Positions 1 through 12,242 are shown, counted from the first letter of the stretch. The stretch: DNA of 64,000 nt from Haberlea rhodopensis (GCA_907163345.1 CAJQUN010000013.1:10896307-10960306), one strand, 5' to 3'. The notes: generated from the letters alone by a model not told the origin. A program made the numbers and translations.

Positions 1-137
1 TGATACAAATCATAATTATTACAAAATTATATTATTAGAACTCACATAATAATTTTAAAAAATAACGGTCGTTTCTTACTTGTGAATTCATTATACAATG
101 ATTCATTTCGATTACACATTCTTTATGTTATTGATAA

Positions 138-326
138 TAGCGGCACTTTGCCCCGCTTACTAAATATAAGAGCGGCACTTGACCACGCTTACTAAATATA
201 ACAGCGGCACTTGGCCCCACTTACTAAATATAACAGCAGCACTTGGCCCTGCTTACTAAATATAACAGCGGCACTTTGATCCGGCTTATTAAATATAACA
301 GTGGCATTTGTCCCCGCTTACTATAT
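138..326. repeat. 32-bp minisatellite, about 6 copies
   Basis: Six diverged tandem copies of a unit of about 32 bp. Each contains GCGGCACTTG followed by CCCCGCTTACTAAATATAAC. Within a unit GCTTA and the next AGCGGC can pair weakly. Similar GCGGCAC/GCGGTAC units recur in the gypsy-derived DNA around 31080-31450. Confidence 0.85.
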
Positions 327-742
327 CGAATTCATATATAAAATATACGTGCTTAATTCAACAATCAACATAAATACTAATTATGCTCGTATGTCTTTAC
401 TTACCTTACTTGTCCCAAATTGAAATCAAGCTAGCTTCCTCGAGGATTTGATGCTCCAGAAGGCTCTACATAAATTAACAATGAAGTATTATTTATCATA
501 AATATCACTCTTCAAGTTCTCAAGAATTAACAAAAATAAAATTTCAAAATTTTTCAAGCCGTGATTGATCGCGCCATAACCGCCTACCGAGCGCGATCCC
601 TGCTTCTCGCCATTTCAACTTTCTGCCCCTCGCGAGCTCTGGTCAACGAAAAATGACATTTTTCCTGCAACAATTTCAATCCCGATTCATACAATCCATA
701 TTCCACTCCAACATTTCAATATCAATACCATAAACTCTTCAT

Positions 743-1783
743 GAGATAATACATGATATGGTCCCTCTTGTTTGCACTCATTCCCGATTTAGTCACTATT
801 GTTTACACTGACCCAATTTAATCCATTTAGTTTTCTAATTTGTCCAAATTTGCCATAAACATTAAATACACCGTTAAAACTAAAGAAAATGGACTGAATC
901 GGGTCACTTAAAACTTCAGAGACTGAATTGGGATTTGAGACATTAGGGACTGATTCAGGTAATTTGATATTGAAATTTTTTTTTTTGATAAATTAAATTT
1001 TTCGCAAAATTTCTATTTTTTTGGCTACATTTATCTGGAATATCTGCGAATATTTATTTTATATGTTTAGTTAACAAATTTCACTAACTACTTTAATTCC
1101 ATTCTTAAGTTGTTACTAACTGAATGCATTTTTAGCTTTTAACGTCTGATTTCTATTTAATTTACTGATAATAAATTCTAATTTTTGGGCAATTATATCA
1201 GTTATACAAAAAAAAATTAGTACATCGGAATTATTTATCCAAGCAATTTAATTTATCAATTATCAAAAATAAATAATTGTTTTATAAATTGATGACACAT
1301 CTACAGACATAATTTTATAAAATCAAAAATATATATTGTTTAATAAGTAAACTAGCCATCAAAATATATTTTTAATATCAATATGCTATTGATTTTTCTT
1401 TTGTTTTGTTTGAGTGAAAAAATAGTTTTATGTATAATTTAATATATTATATCGTTATTTAAATCAAAAAAATTACAAAAATTACAAAATGTATAAATAA
1501 AGTATTAATTACTATAATAATTAAAAATTTAAATAAGCAAGCCACTCAATCTTTTTAATTTGCCCGAATCAGTCCTTAATGTTTGTGTCAATTCCCAATT
1601 TCAATACCTGAAGTTTTAAGTGGCTGATTCAGTCCTTCTCCGTTAGTTTTAACGGTGCATTTAATTTTTAGGACTGATTTTGGACAAATTAGAAAACTAA
1701 AGGGACTAAATCGAGTCAGTGCAAACAATAGGACTAAATCGGGAATGAGTGCAAATAAGAGGGGCCATATCATGTCTTATCTC
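743..1783. mobile_element. Non-autonomous Mutator-like element (MULE-MITE)
   Basis: Terminal inverted repeats of about 215 bp (743-960 against 1565-1783, roughly 90% identical by eye) begin GAGATAATACATGATATGG and end with the inverse. They are flanked by a perfect 9-bp target duplication ACTCTTCAT at 734-742 and 1784-1792, the length typical of Mutator transposases. The 600-bp centre is AT-rich with no coding capacity, so movement would need a transposase in trans. Confidence 0.92.
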
Positions 1784-1792
1784 ACTCTTCAT

Positions 1793-2535
1793 CAACAAAC
1801 ATTACTTTATATATTCAACATATATTCAACAAAACATCATCAAACTCAAAATCCCCAAACATGAACTCAACATCACATAAAACTACTATAAAACCCAATA
1901 AAAACTAGCATCAAAGCATAAGGAACTTACATCTTGCAAAATAAGGATTTGAGGCCAAAAGTGTGATGTTGCCTTGGCTTTTGGTGGAAGAAAAATTGGA
2001 AGAGGTTGGAGGTGTAAAAATTGGGTTTTTGTGTATGTATTTTGTGAAATGGGTGGAGGAAAGATGATGTATTTTTTACATATTGACATTTAGTCCAAAA
2101 CTATTTTTCTCATCATAAATTAGCCACTACTTCAACTCAACGTGCAATTTCAATAATCACCCCACTAACCCAATTCAAATAAACTTTAAATCAATATAAG
2201 CATGCAATTTATTCCCGAGCATCACACCAGGACATTCAAAAAACAGTCAATATCTACAGTCAAATATCTTACGTGTGCCCATTCATACTGATGATAATTC
2301 CATTCATTACTTGGACTTGCAGATGAATGTGAGGTTGTCGACTCTAAAATCTTGATAAGTGCATGTGTTTAGGAAGTACTCTCTTTTGTCTTCTCCGGTA
2401 GTAAAGTGATGCACAAGGAAGCTAGACTTTTCCTCATTTTACTTGCTGAAGTTGAGAAGGAAATACTTATCATGCTTTTGTATCTTTGCCTGATTTTGAT
2501 GTTTATATCTTTATATTGTTTTCTGGTATGCAGAG
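1793..2535. other. Unassigned, mostly AT-rich
   Basis: No gene recognised. The first part continues the LTR-like repeat. From about 2300 the composition becomes gene-like, leading to a possible exon at 2536. Confidence 0.4.
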
Positions 2536-2718
2536 TTTGAGCCAGTGCCCTACTTGACCTACTCAGATGCTCAGGTGCTGAGAGAAAAATCTGCAACTGA
2601 AATCTTAAGCAGGCAGGCTTCATCTTTATCTCATATTCCTGGCAGAGTTCACTCATTATCCACAAGCAACTGCCGAGTTCTTCATAATCTGTTCTGGTTA
2701 TTGCTTGCTCCTACTTGA
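2536..2718 (+). pseudogene. Possible terminal exon or gene relic, function unknown
   Basis: A pyrimidine tract and TATGCAG acceptor-like site end at 2533. From 2536 an open frame of 60 codons runs to a TGA at 2716-2718 and begins FEPVPYLTYSDAQVL. It is followed by about 280 bp resembling a 3' UTR (2719-3000). I do not recognise the family, and no upstream exon can be linked with confidence, because retroelement and MULE DNA lies immediately upstream. It could be the 3' end of a gene disrupted by repeats, or chance. Confidence 0.22.
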
Positions 2719-3817
2719 AAAAAAATCCATAGTGTAAGATCCTATTAGATCCCCTCAAGTTGCATTACAGCACAAGAGCTTCCCCCTTTACCGCTTCCTG
2801 TGTTTAGTAACTCGATTCGTGTTTGAAGGGCTGTTATTTTAAATGCCATGTTTAGCTATGCCAAACTTGTATTTGTGTCATCTTTTATCAGTAATAGACA
2901 GTCATCTACAATTGTACCAATCTGCTTTTAATCCTATGTCATTTATTTGCTTTAATTTAAGTTGATAAGCTGTGCTAAGATTTACTACGTCCATGAAACC
3001 AATTTTGACAGGCTGTTTCTTCTGTTCTTACTGGTCTTGTGGTTTGTTTGTTTAGGTTACTGAGGATGGTATATACTGTTTGACATTGGTATTTTTAACA
3101 AAAATTGCTAATTTCCAGGCAAAGTTTACTTCATTCTTTGTACCAGGAATCGCTGCTGAAATGCTTAGTATACAATAGACATTTGTTTCAATTTCTGTTA
3201 ACACCACTTTGTCTGTGGATGCAGCCAAGGGACAGAATAATTTATATGAGATCAAGTCCATTTCCAACACAGTACCGTAAATATTTGTGAGTTTTACAGG
3301 CCCTTTATGTAAACTCGACTGCAATACTTCTAAATGAATTCTGTATTTGATGGCACATTTCACATATGTACAGCAAAATGTATAAATAATCACAAATGGG
3401 GGAAAAAGAGGTAACATAGGCTTCAAGGAAGTATTTCAAAAGACTATGCCAAACCCATAATTTAATTAAGTGGAGAGTAATAAATCTCAAAAAGAATCTC
3501 TTACAAAATTTTGAATTCCTTTTTCATTACAAAAAAACAACCCCTATTTGTCTCTATGAATCCGGTAGACATTATTTAATATGTATTCTTCTTTGTTCGG
3601 TTTAGCATGAAGCCATAAGCAAGTACATCAGAATTGACCAAAACACATATAAGTTCTTCCAGATAATTGGACATTACAAAACAGTCTGAATACTGCATGA
3701 TTTCTTCCAAGTTTAGGGAAATTTTGATACTACCTTAGTGCTATGAGGGTAGATCCACTATTTATTTTCAATTGATGTGCACGTCAATGATAATATACCC
3801 ACCAGAACAGCATCAAA
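2719..3817. other. Unassigned, between exon relic and zinc-finger gene
   Basis: No reliable coding signal. The right part must include the 3' UTR of the minus-strand zinc-finger gene, whose stop codon is at 3818-3820. Confidence 0.5.
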
Positions 3818-6800
3818 CTAACCTAAATTTAGACGGCTGGATTCTGCAAATTCAGGATAAAGTACACTCTGGGATCCTTGACCCCTTGAAGCCCTTAGTT
3901 TTTGCCCCCTGCAGTCAAATGTATCAGAAAATCTGAAAATAGCTTGCCATCAAATTAAAACAAGGAAAAGATAATTCTAATTTTCTGTAATAACCTGGTG
4001 TTGTTACAGTGATTTCTCTACACTACGTGTTTTTTGGCATAAATCACAATCTAATATGTCAAGTAGCAAACTATCCCAATTATAAAATATTTGAAATCTT
4101 GTATACATGGCCCCGTCCAATAATTAGTTGGTTTACTTTAGGTAGCAAAATGTAGAAGGATCTCTTATATTTTTCAATTTTTTAGAATCTTATAAACATA
4201 TGTATACACATACAATTATATTTAAAAACAAAATTAAAAGTATTTGAATAAAATACAAAATGTTATATTTTTACATTGTTTTATATCATATCAAAAGTTT
4301 CGAACATTTAAATTAATAATATAATATTAGGACCATGAAATTTTATTAATATAGAGAGATATTAATTAACCGTGTAATCTCAAGAACTTAAACGAAACAA
4401 CTTTTGGAAAAGACATTCACGAGCTTGAGAATATTATGATTTATTGATCTCGATTACAAAAATAACCTATTAGTTTATCCAGGTGAAAATGAAGAATGTA
4501 AACTTAGAATAAATTGTAGGTGTTTTCTGTATAATAGAAAATAATGTTGATTATGAATCTGAGAATAATTAATGTTGATTATGAATATGAGAATAATTCA
4601 GTACAATTAGAACCAATCATAACAATCATAAAGGAAACATAACGATAATAATTTTTCAAATTATAAACACACATTTTAACTATTAAGTTCTTACCGATGG
4701 ACCTTAGTTAGCAATTTAAAAAACAAATTAAGGCTCATTTTTTTATAATAGAATACTTCAATTCCAAATTATAAACACTCATATTTTAACTATTGAATTT
4801 TCACATATTGGTTTTCCACATAAGCCTTAGCAAATATTTAATGCATTTACCCTATATTAGACACATGTCAAACAATTGGCTCATAATAATAAATGAATAA
4901 TCTTCACTAATATTTCTATTTCAACTCAATGTTTAATAGTGAATACCTTCTTCAAAATTCTAACGCACACGCACACATCCACATAGACATGCATGCATGC
5001 ACGGGGTTGTAGATTTTACATCGACATGCTTTGGTGGACTATGACCCTTTTCCCAGTCCCTTTACACTAGTTCTGTGATCTAGGAAACTAATTTAAGTAG
5101 CCTACATTTTTCGTATATACACAATAATGTTTCTGCTAATATTAGCAAAGTGATTGCATAAATTGACTCTCTCATGGGATAAAGATTGCTACCTTAAAAA
5201 GCATATGTGCTGTTCAATGGCTTCTTTTCCTTCAGCATCGATAGCAAACCATTTATCATCGAAGCGAAGTGGTTCTCCATTTCCAACATCTACGATTCGA
5301 AGAGGAAAATTGTGATTTTAATTTTACCTAAACATCAAACCTGGAGAAGTAGTGCAAATATGTCAAACTGACTTACTTTGATGCACCACATCAGACTTTC
5401 CAATGCAATTCAATTTCCAGTATGCATGACCACCACGACCCTTGAAGATGGGCTCTACTCTTACAGCATCGGATTTCCTATCATCTGCCAAAATATATAG
5501 AATGGTGCCAGAATATCAGGAAATTGATGCTAATGATTAAACCGTGAAGTTACTCAAACACAAGAACTAGCAAAATCCACAGGTGCTCTGAACTTCAATT
5601 CACAAAAGAGTGGACACTTCTAAGATAAACTTTTCATAACTTGAAGATTGTAAAATGGGAGACACTATCGTTCATGTAGAGAAGATACTAGTAGATAATA
5701 TAAAAACTTTCAGCATCCCACTTTGAAGTTTATATGATATTGGTGTGTATGTCCTTCGATAAATATGACTTACCGTTCAGCTTGCCCTTTGATTCGAGCA
5801 CCTTGGCATGGGCATGTGCTACCTCAGCTTTAATGCGGCAGACAATGGCTTCATGTTCAGAAATTGAAAGACTGGAACTGTTGACGACAATAATTGCTCT
5901 CGCAATATCATCTTTCATTTTCTGCTTCAAACTCTTCTCCTGTTTGAAGTAAACAAGTTTCAAGTAAAACGTAGTTCCTACAAAACCATCTATGTTAATG
6001 ATTTTCATTACCTTGTATTTTGCTGCAGTAACTAGTTGTTTAGCTTCCTTGACCTTTTCAGCATGTTTTGCGTTTTGGTCGTCTATCCAATTCCTTACCA
6101 TTCTATATACATGGTGAAAAGGTAGTGAATCTATGTGAACTTGAGAACAGAAACATAAGTAAAACATAAAAAAGGATAAGGTACTAACTCAGTTCCAAGA
6201 ACTTCATCACACAGAAAGTTTAAGAGCCTCAGCTTTTTTGAAGTAGCTAGTGTCTCATAATCAGCTGCACTGTCTAAAGAATCCAATCCATATGCTGTAT
6301 GAACACTTTTAGATTCAGACAAGCATTTCTTAAGTCCATGGAACCATGAGTTTTTCCCGAATGATGTGCCACTGCAAAAGGTGGAAAAACAAGTTATCAT
6401 TTTATCCAGTGAAAGAGAGTTAATTCACTTCCTAATTTATGGATAGAGAGCCATACTCTTCCCCTCGATCAGTCTGTATAACAGATATCAGCTGAATATA
6501 GAACTGGACAGTTGCAGAAAATTTTCCATGACGTCCAGTTCGCCCATGTAATAAGTCTCGAAGAATATTTTCTGATTGCCCTTTTTTCACCTCAAGGATC
6601 TGTTGATCAAAAGACAGATGAGGGAAATTAGGGAAACTAAAATGGCCAAGGTATCGGCCGCAGGTTACAGCACATACAAATTAATTTTGAAGTGAGGACC
6701 ATCATGAATGAATACCGGTTGATTAATTGATTATGCGGAGGTAATTAACAGTAGAAAATTGTAAAAGTTAGGTTATAACCGAACAGGATGATAATGGGAG

Positions 6801-9152
6801 TAAGAAATATACTTGACTCAGAACATATTAAAACCTCACAACAAAATTTATCTCACGCATAGTTTCCAACTATGTCAGATGAGATTTCCTTTAGCAGATT
6901 CATTATGATTGCTATCACTTGCCTTTCCGAAAATAGCACAGAATTCTAAGAACTGCAAAGCATCTCCGACATCTTCTGCATATACATCAATTCCAGCAAC
7001 ACTTCTCAAGTCGCTTCCCACGGGCAATGGAATTTCAACATGAAAATCTTCATTAAGGGGATTCAGAACATTTTTATGATTTGCAGTATTACACTTCCCT
7101 TTTCTTCTCTTATCACTTTTAACATCTATGGTAGCAACGATTGTCCCATTCACAAGTTCTTTAAGATCATCTCTAGCATTGCATGTTTCCCCTTTCTTAG
7201 ATTTATTATTAATGGCATCCAACTTTCTAGGACTTGTCCTTCTGGCTAAATTTAATTCATTCTTGTTGCCACAGTCCTCTGGTAATACATCTCGATCTGT
7301 TTTCAGTTTCTTAGCACCATCATGAACATCATTCTCCTTTAAGTTTACTTTACCATTGGTTCCATTGTTCATCTTGTCAGATCTATCCCTCTTCATTTTC
7401 TTGGCACCATCATGAACATCATTCTCTTTCAAGTTTACTTTACCATTGGTTCCATTGTTCATCTTGTCAAATCTATCCCTCTTCATTTTCTTGGCACCAT
7501 CATGAACATCATTCTCCTTCAAGTTTACTTTACCATTGGTTCCATTGTTCATCTTGTCAGGTCTATCCCTCTTCATTTTCTTGGCACCATCATGAACATC
7601 ATTCTCCTTCAAGTTTACTTTACCATTGGTTCCATTGTTCTTCTCATCAGATCTAGCCCTCTTCATTTTCTTGGCACCATCATGAACATCATTCTCCTTC
7701 AAGTTTACTTTACCATTGGTTCCATTGTTCTTCTCATCAGATCTAGCCCTCTTCATTTTCATCACTTTGTTCTCGCGGGCAAGCAAACTATTTTTGCTTG
7801 TTAAAACATCAATAACCTCCTTTTGATGATGTGTTTCTTCAGGCAGCTCCTGCTTTGTTTTTCTCTTATTGGGGCTAATTATCATCTTCAGAGAGGCATC
7901 ATTCTCTGTGTTGCCATTTTTCACCGCCTTAACTTTCTCGGACTTCATGTCAACTGGATTTGGTAGATTCGCATCCACTTTTCCATCAAAACAATTTTCC
8001 TTTCCCCGTTTTCTGGGAGACGCGACAGCTTCCTGTTAATTTCAGAAGCAGAGTATAAGAGATAAAATTAGTACTCGATCAATAAACACAATGCAATAAC
8101 TTTTAAAATTTGTTGGTGACAGTTATTGATGACAAAGTACAACTTATTAAGGAGGCAACCTTATTCGGTGAAGCAACCATGTTGGTGAAATGCCCCACCC
8201 CTTTAAGAAGCATCTCAGAAACAGAAGAAAATCCAGTTGACTTTGCTGCATTGATGAGCATACCAGTGGGTTGATGACCTCTTTTCTTCCTAAATGATAC
8301 ACAATTTGATCAGATCATACTGCAAGAACAACCATCTAGAAATATGTCAAAAGACTCACATGCAAATACTACAGTTGCAAATCCCTCTGCATTTGGGACA
8401 ACTCCACTCCCCTGAAGCAGATACTTCTTCCGCCTTCTCTCCATACCTAACTTGGAGAAAAAGTAAATATATTGTCAAAAATTATCCACCAACACCCAAG
8501 AAAAAATTATTTGAAAAACTTAACAAAAAGACATTGCAATAACCTGTTCAAGAGGCATTTATGGCAAAACATAATGGGGCATGGCTTGTTGTTTCTCTGA
8601 TTTGTGCATGCTGCCACAAAATCTCTAGTTTTTTGACGACACTATAGAACATCAAGTTTAAAACACAATGAAATTCTTGTCAAAAAGGAGAGAAGGAAGT
8701 GATCCCTTTCAAACTACTTAGCGTACTAAGCAATAAAAACAGATTGATACATTTTTACTTTTAAATGGTGGGCTAAGTCTGAATCTTATAAAATTAATCA
8801 ATTACAAGCGCAATTTACACCACTGATAAGAACAATGGATATTGTTTGATAGAGGGTACAGTTTATCCCACTATGTTTTTTCTAATAATAGCAAGGTATT
8901 CAAGATTCCTAATTAATTATTTGGAACGAAACGGAACACCTGATGACAAGTTTTCCCACTGACGGGATCATAAATCCGGCCACCCACAAGCCGTACTCCG
9001 GGAGACTTATTCCTCTTCGAAGTTAAAGAAACAGCAACATCTTCCACAGACCCAGATGGTTCCTGGGATTTGCTTTCCTTCTTCTGAGGGCTCTTACTTT
9101 TGTCCTTCCCAGATCCATTCTGTTTGGAAGCAGCACCTGAATCAACCTCCAT
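3818..9152 (-). CDS. zf-4CXXC_R1 / DDT / WHIM-domain nuclear protein (CDCA7-related zinc finger)
   Basis: Twelve exons: 9152-8940, 8641-8544, 8446-8360, 8289-8160, 8032-6923, 6599-6457, 6371-6189, 6102-6012, 5939-5774, 5484-5377, 5289-5193 and 3908-3818. The sum is 2517 nt, divisible by three, giving 838 aa with no internal stop. Residues about 57-145 carry the Cys-rich finger shared with CDCA7 (TCHQCRQKTRD, then MFCHKCLLNRYGE, CPKCRGICNCSIC), followed by KKRGHQPTG. The long exon 5 is Lys/Arg-rich with a 30-aa tandem repeat and ends in a DDT-like helix (VGDALQFLEFCAIFGK). Exons 10-11 hold a WHIM-like segment (GNGEPLRFDDKWFAID). Animal CDCA7 partners the HELLS remodeler; the DDT-bearing plant class is less understood, so a nuclear chromatin role is inference. 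Intron 5 (6600-6922) is GC-AG. Start choice: MEVDSG at 9152; an in-frame ATG at 9173 would add seven residues. Intron 11 is 1.28 kb. Confidence 0.88.
7310..7763 (-). repeat. 90-bp coding minisatellite in exon 5
   Basis: Five near-identical 90-bp units encode a 30-residue repeat (core NNGTNGKVNLKENDVHDGAK, preceded by MKRxRxD), followed by one partial unit. Unit starts are spaced exactly 90 bp, so copy number can change without a frameshift. Two sub-types are visible: RARSDEK twice, and RDR(P/F/S)DKM three times. The segment covers residues about 266-417 of the zinc-finger protein. Confidence 0.95.
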
Positions 9153-9289
9153 TGTTGCGAACACTTGGAACACGATTTCTCAGTAGAACTAATAATATAT
9201 TTCTTGAATTTTATTCTTGGAGGTTGGAGCAGAATAGCAGATGGTCCATAAATAATTTGGAGGGACTTCGATTTGTTTGGGAAACAGTG

Positions 9290-9297
9290 GCGCCAAT
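9290..9297 (-). promoter_or_regulatory. E2F-type site, proximal
   Basis: Minus-strand ATTGGCGC fits the plant E2F consensus WTTSSCSS. It lies 138 bp upstream of the zinc-finger gene start. Match only; no binding data. Confidence 0.5.
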
Positions 9298-9331
9298 CGA
9301 AAAATTAACATGTGTCTTACTTATTCTTGTC

Positions 9332-9339
9332 CCGCCAAT
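9332..9339 (-). promoter_or_regulatory. E2F-type site, distal
   Basis: Minus-strand ATTGGCGG also fits WTTSSCSS, 42 bp farther upstream in the same orientation. Paired sites suggest S-phase expression of the downstream gene. Confidence 0.5.
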
Positions 9340-9349
9340 AGAGATTTGA

Positions 9350-10365
9350 AATGGAGGAATTGGGATTGTAATATAGCACTCACAATCTCACACCTTACTA
9401 CTTTTTTGACTTTCTAACTCTTCGTTCACCCCTATCATTTTTTCTTAATAATGATTCAGCCTCTATTTTGGTTCTCACCTACCATATCATTTACTATTAT
9501 CTATTTTCATATCATTGTTCATTTATATTAAAATATTAATATATATAGCAATTAGTTAAATAGATAAGAAAACATAAAATTATATTAAAATTAAAATTAA
9601 AAGTTAAAAATGGAAAATAATTAATAATTTAAAATTATATTTAAATTTCAAGTAATTAAAATGTAAAATTATATTAATAATTAAAAATAAATAAATTTAA
9701 AATTTTAAAAAAAATTAAAACAGCTGCCCAATCAGCATTACGATTGCCTCTCCAGCCTCCATTGTGCATTGGGGGCTGGGCTGGTGGGCTGGAAAAACCC
9801 CCATCGTAGATGCTTAGTTTGAATGGAAAATTTGTGAATTTTTATTTAATGGATTAGTAAATAAATTTCATGCATTAAAATTAAGTACAAATACACTCTC
9901 TACACAATACAAAAATTCAAAGTAGGATCTGTCACAAAAATGTAAGCACCTAAAAATATGAATCTGAATATTGCTAAGCAGAACTTCCACATTCGAATAT
10001 TTTACTATTGTGTGCGGACTATCCACTATCAATGTACATGTTACGCCTAGAACCAGAGTCTAACTACTTCAAATGTGCTCCTGCTGCATCTTGAGAAGCT
10101 CACTTTACTCCAATTGGACCGCTTCTCTTCCTTTTTCCTTGCCTTTTCCCGCTTCACTTCCTCAAACCTAAACCCTATACCATAGCAACATTTTGCATCT
10201 CTATTGCATTGTCAAAAAACCGGGTTTTACAAAAACATTGATATATAATTTTTACGGGAATATATCAATATAAGAAAAATAATTTGGTGTGTGGTTTTTT
10301 TGCTTAATTCAGTATTTTGATTGTAATGAATATACAAATATCCAAGACTTGTTGTGGTCAGTTGT
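9350..10365. other. Intergenic, AT-rich
   Basis: No coding signal. 9480-9720 is very AT-rich. 9721-9812 is a GC-richer patch (gggctgggctggtgggctgg) ending in a GTAGATGC-like motif, which might be one end of an old MITE, but I cannot find its partner. Confidence 0.5.
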
Positions 10366-11383
10366 TGTTAGGATCGGTCTGGAGTGTTTATAGGGGGGTG
10401 AATGAACACTCCTACAAAATAAATCTTTTTGATTTCTTTCGGGTTAGTGAAAGAAATCTATTTCTTAATCAACTTTTCTGCAGAACAGACCACTGAATAT
10501 TTTAGTGCGGAACGGTCTGTTCTTAGACTAGTAAGAACGGCTTGATGGCTTGAAAAGTATAACGAGTGCAGAATGATAAAAGACGAAATATGTTTCTGGA
10601 AGTTCGAAGGTGGTGTAATCCTTCTACGTCTCCCCTTCTTCCAATTAAGGAAGGATTCCACTAGAAGACTTTGATTTATACAATTCTGTTGTACAAACCC
10701 GATTCAGCTGGATTTACCTCACTACCAGACTGAAACTCCTAGTCTCTCGATCTGTTCAGACACACACTGTCTGACAGTTACAATTGATTCTCACTTCTCT
10801 ATCTTAGTAAAGAATACAAAAAATAGACTAATTTTATCTATGCACACAATGATCCTGAGATGATAAAATATTACAACATGCTTGTGCTTATGAAAACTTT
10901 TGGCTCAAGAATATCTGGACTTCTAAGCTTGTGCTGTTTTTCTTTCTTTTCGTTTCTCTTGATTGATCAGTCAGTCTTCTTGAGCTCTTTAGTTGCATCC
11001 TTATATAGTTTATTGTACCAACGGCATTATTTCCTTTTTCTGTGCAATTCTTGACTCTGCTTAAACTCTGAATAGGCTACAGTCTTATTCTTTAGGCACT
11101 TGCCATTCTGGTTCATGCTTTCGGCGACTGTCAGATAAGCTCTTCTTTGTCTTCTTATCTTTTACGGTAATCTTCAGTCCTTGGTATTTTTCATCATTAA
11201 TTGCAACATTAAATGCTTCAATAAATAGCCGTTAATGATTCGGACTGAAGAGCGAAGCTTATTCAACCTTATCTGCTATGATCTGATTAGTGTTGAGATC
11301 GATCTGAAGCTTCGATCTGGTCAGGCTGATGTTCATCAATCCGTTCTGATTTGTTTTGTCATCTTTAAAATTCGGAACTAACA
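10366..11383 (-). mobile_element. Solo LTR, family A copy 1
   Basis: Starts TGTTAGGATCGGTC and ends GGAACTAACA (TG...CA). Near-match 5-bp target duplications are GTTGT (10361-10365) and TTTGT (11384-11388). A second copy at 33861-35057 confirms both ends. A minus-strand CTATATAAGG TATA box (about 11000) gives the orientation. No internal region or partner LTR is adjacent, consistent with LTR-LTR recombination. Confidence 0.88.
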
Positions 11384-12242
11384 TTTGTCCTTCATGTTTT
11401 CCATTCAATGCTTGGTCACCCCTCCCTTTTTCTATCTCCCCCTATTTTTCGGCTTATTCATCAAAATATTATAAAAATAAATAAAAATTTACAATTTACC
11501 ATAAAATGAAATTAATTTATGAATTTATGGTAAACGTTACTTCAAGTAACGAATTCTAAATTTTATTTTTAATAGAAATTGTTACTTCAAATAACTAATT
11601 CAAATTAAATTTTCTTTTTAAAAAAAACTCTCAAAACTTTGAAATCGTTACTTTGAGTAACGAATTCAACTTTAAAGTTGAATTCGTTACTCAAAATAAT
11701 GACTTCAAAGTTTTTAGATTATATAATAATATAATATATTATATATATTATATTAAATATTATTAGTATAATATATTATATTAAATTAAAATACGGTTAG
11801 TATTATACATATATTATATGTATAATTTACATATACATATTTACGTACGTACACATATATAATATAATAATTATAAATATAATAATAATAATAATAAATA
11901 CTGTATTTGAAAGAACTACTTTTTTGATAAACCTTCTCGGCCATGGGTATGTTATAGTGACTGGGTAGATCATCTCCCGGTTCTCTCCCCACCACCCAAA
12001 AATTTCAAAAGAGCCCCCTCTTCCTAGATGTAATGAGAGTCATTGTGGGCCACTGCTTCAATTCCTCTAAACTATTGGTGGAGGAGCTCCTTTGTTTGCT
12101 GGGCTGAGTCCGGCCGATCTAACTTGGAGAGGAGAGCTGATACTTGTTTAAGCAAACTTCAATAACTATTTTAAACTTCTTGTGTTTTTTTTTGTTCGGT
12201 CCGGCTAATCTCTTTATTTGTTGTCATTCAGAGGACAGAGTA
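11384..12242. other. Non-coding, hairpin and AT-repeat region
   Basis: No gene. Contains GTTACTT/AAGTAAC palindromic motifs at about 11533 and 11580, the hairpin at 11636-11711, and AT/TAA-rich low-complexity DNA at 11715-11905. A likely 5' leader and intron acceptor (TTGTCATTCAG, ending about 12231) precede the coiled-coil ORF. Confidence 0.6.
11636..11711. repeat. 76-bp near-perfect inverted repeat
   Basis: Two 38-bp arms with no loop, centred on AACTTTAAAGTT (11673/11674). I count three mismatches, all transitions. DNA could extrude a cruciform or RNA a hairpin. It is probably the core of a foldback-type MITE. Confidence 0.85.

Larger units (their letters stand above)
1..2250. mobile_element. 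LTR-retrotransposon-like repeat DNA, split by a MULE
   Basis: I see no gene here. Organisation resembles the gypsy-type LTR at 22016-24494: GCGGCAC-type tandem repeats, a GC-rich patch with GATCGCG-like motifs (about 560-640), then an A/C-rich tract with a short conserved ACTACTAT-like run (about 1880-1900) before a purine-rich stretch (1985-2065). No LTR ends or second copy can be shown inside the window, so the assignment is by resemblance only. The segment is interrupted by the Mutator-like element at 743-1783. Confidence 0.35.

Noticed and set aside
138..326. CRISPR-like spaced repeats
   Set aside because: Diverged contiguous minisatellite in plant DNA with no unique spacers.
7412..7804. 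Plus-strand 130-codon repetitive frame
   Set aside because: Antisense shadow of the 90-bp coding minisatellite of the zinc-finger gene.
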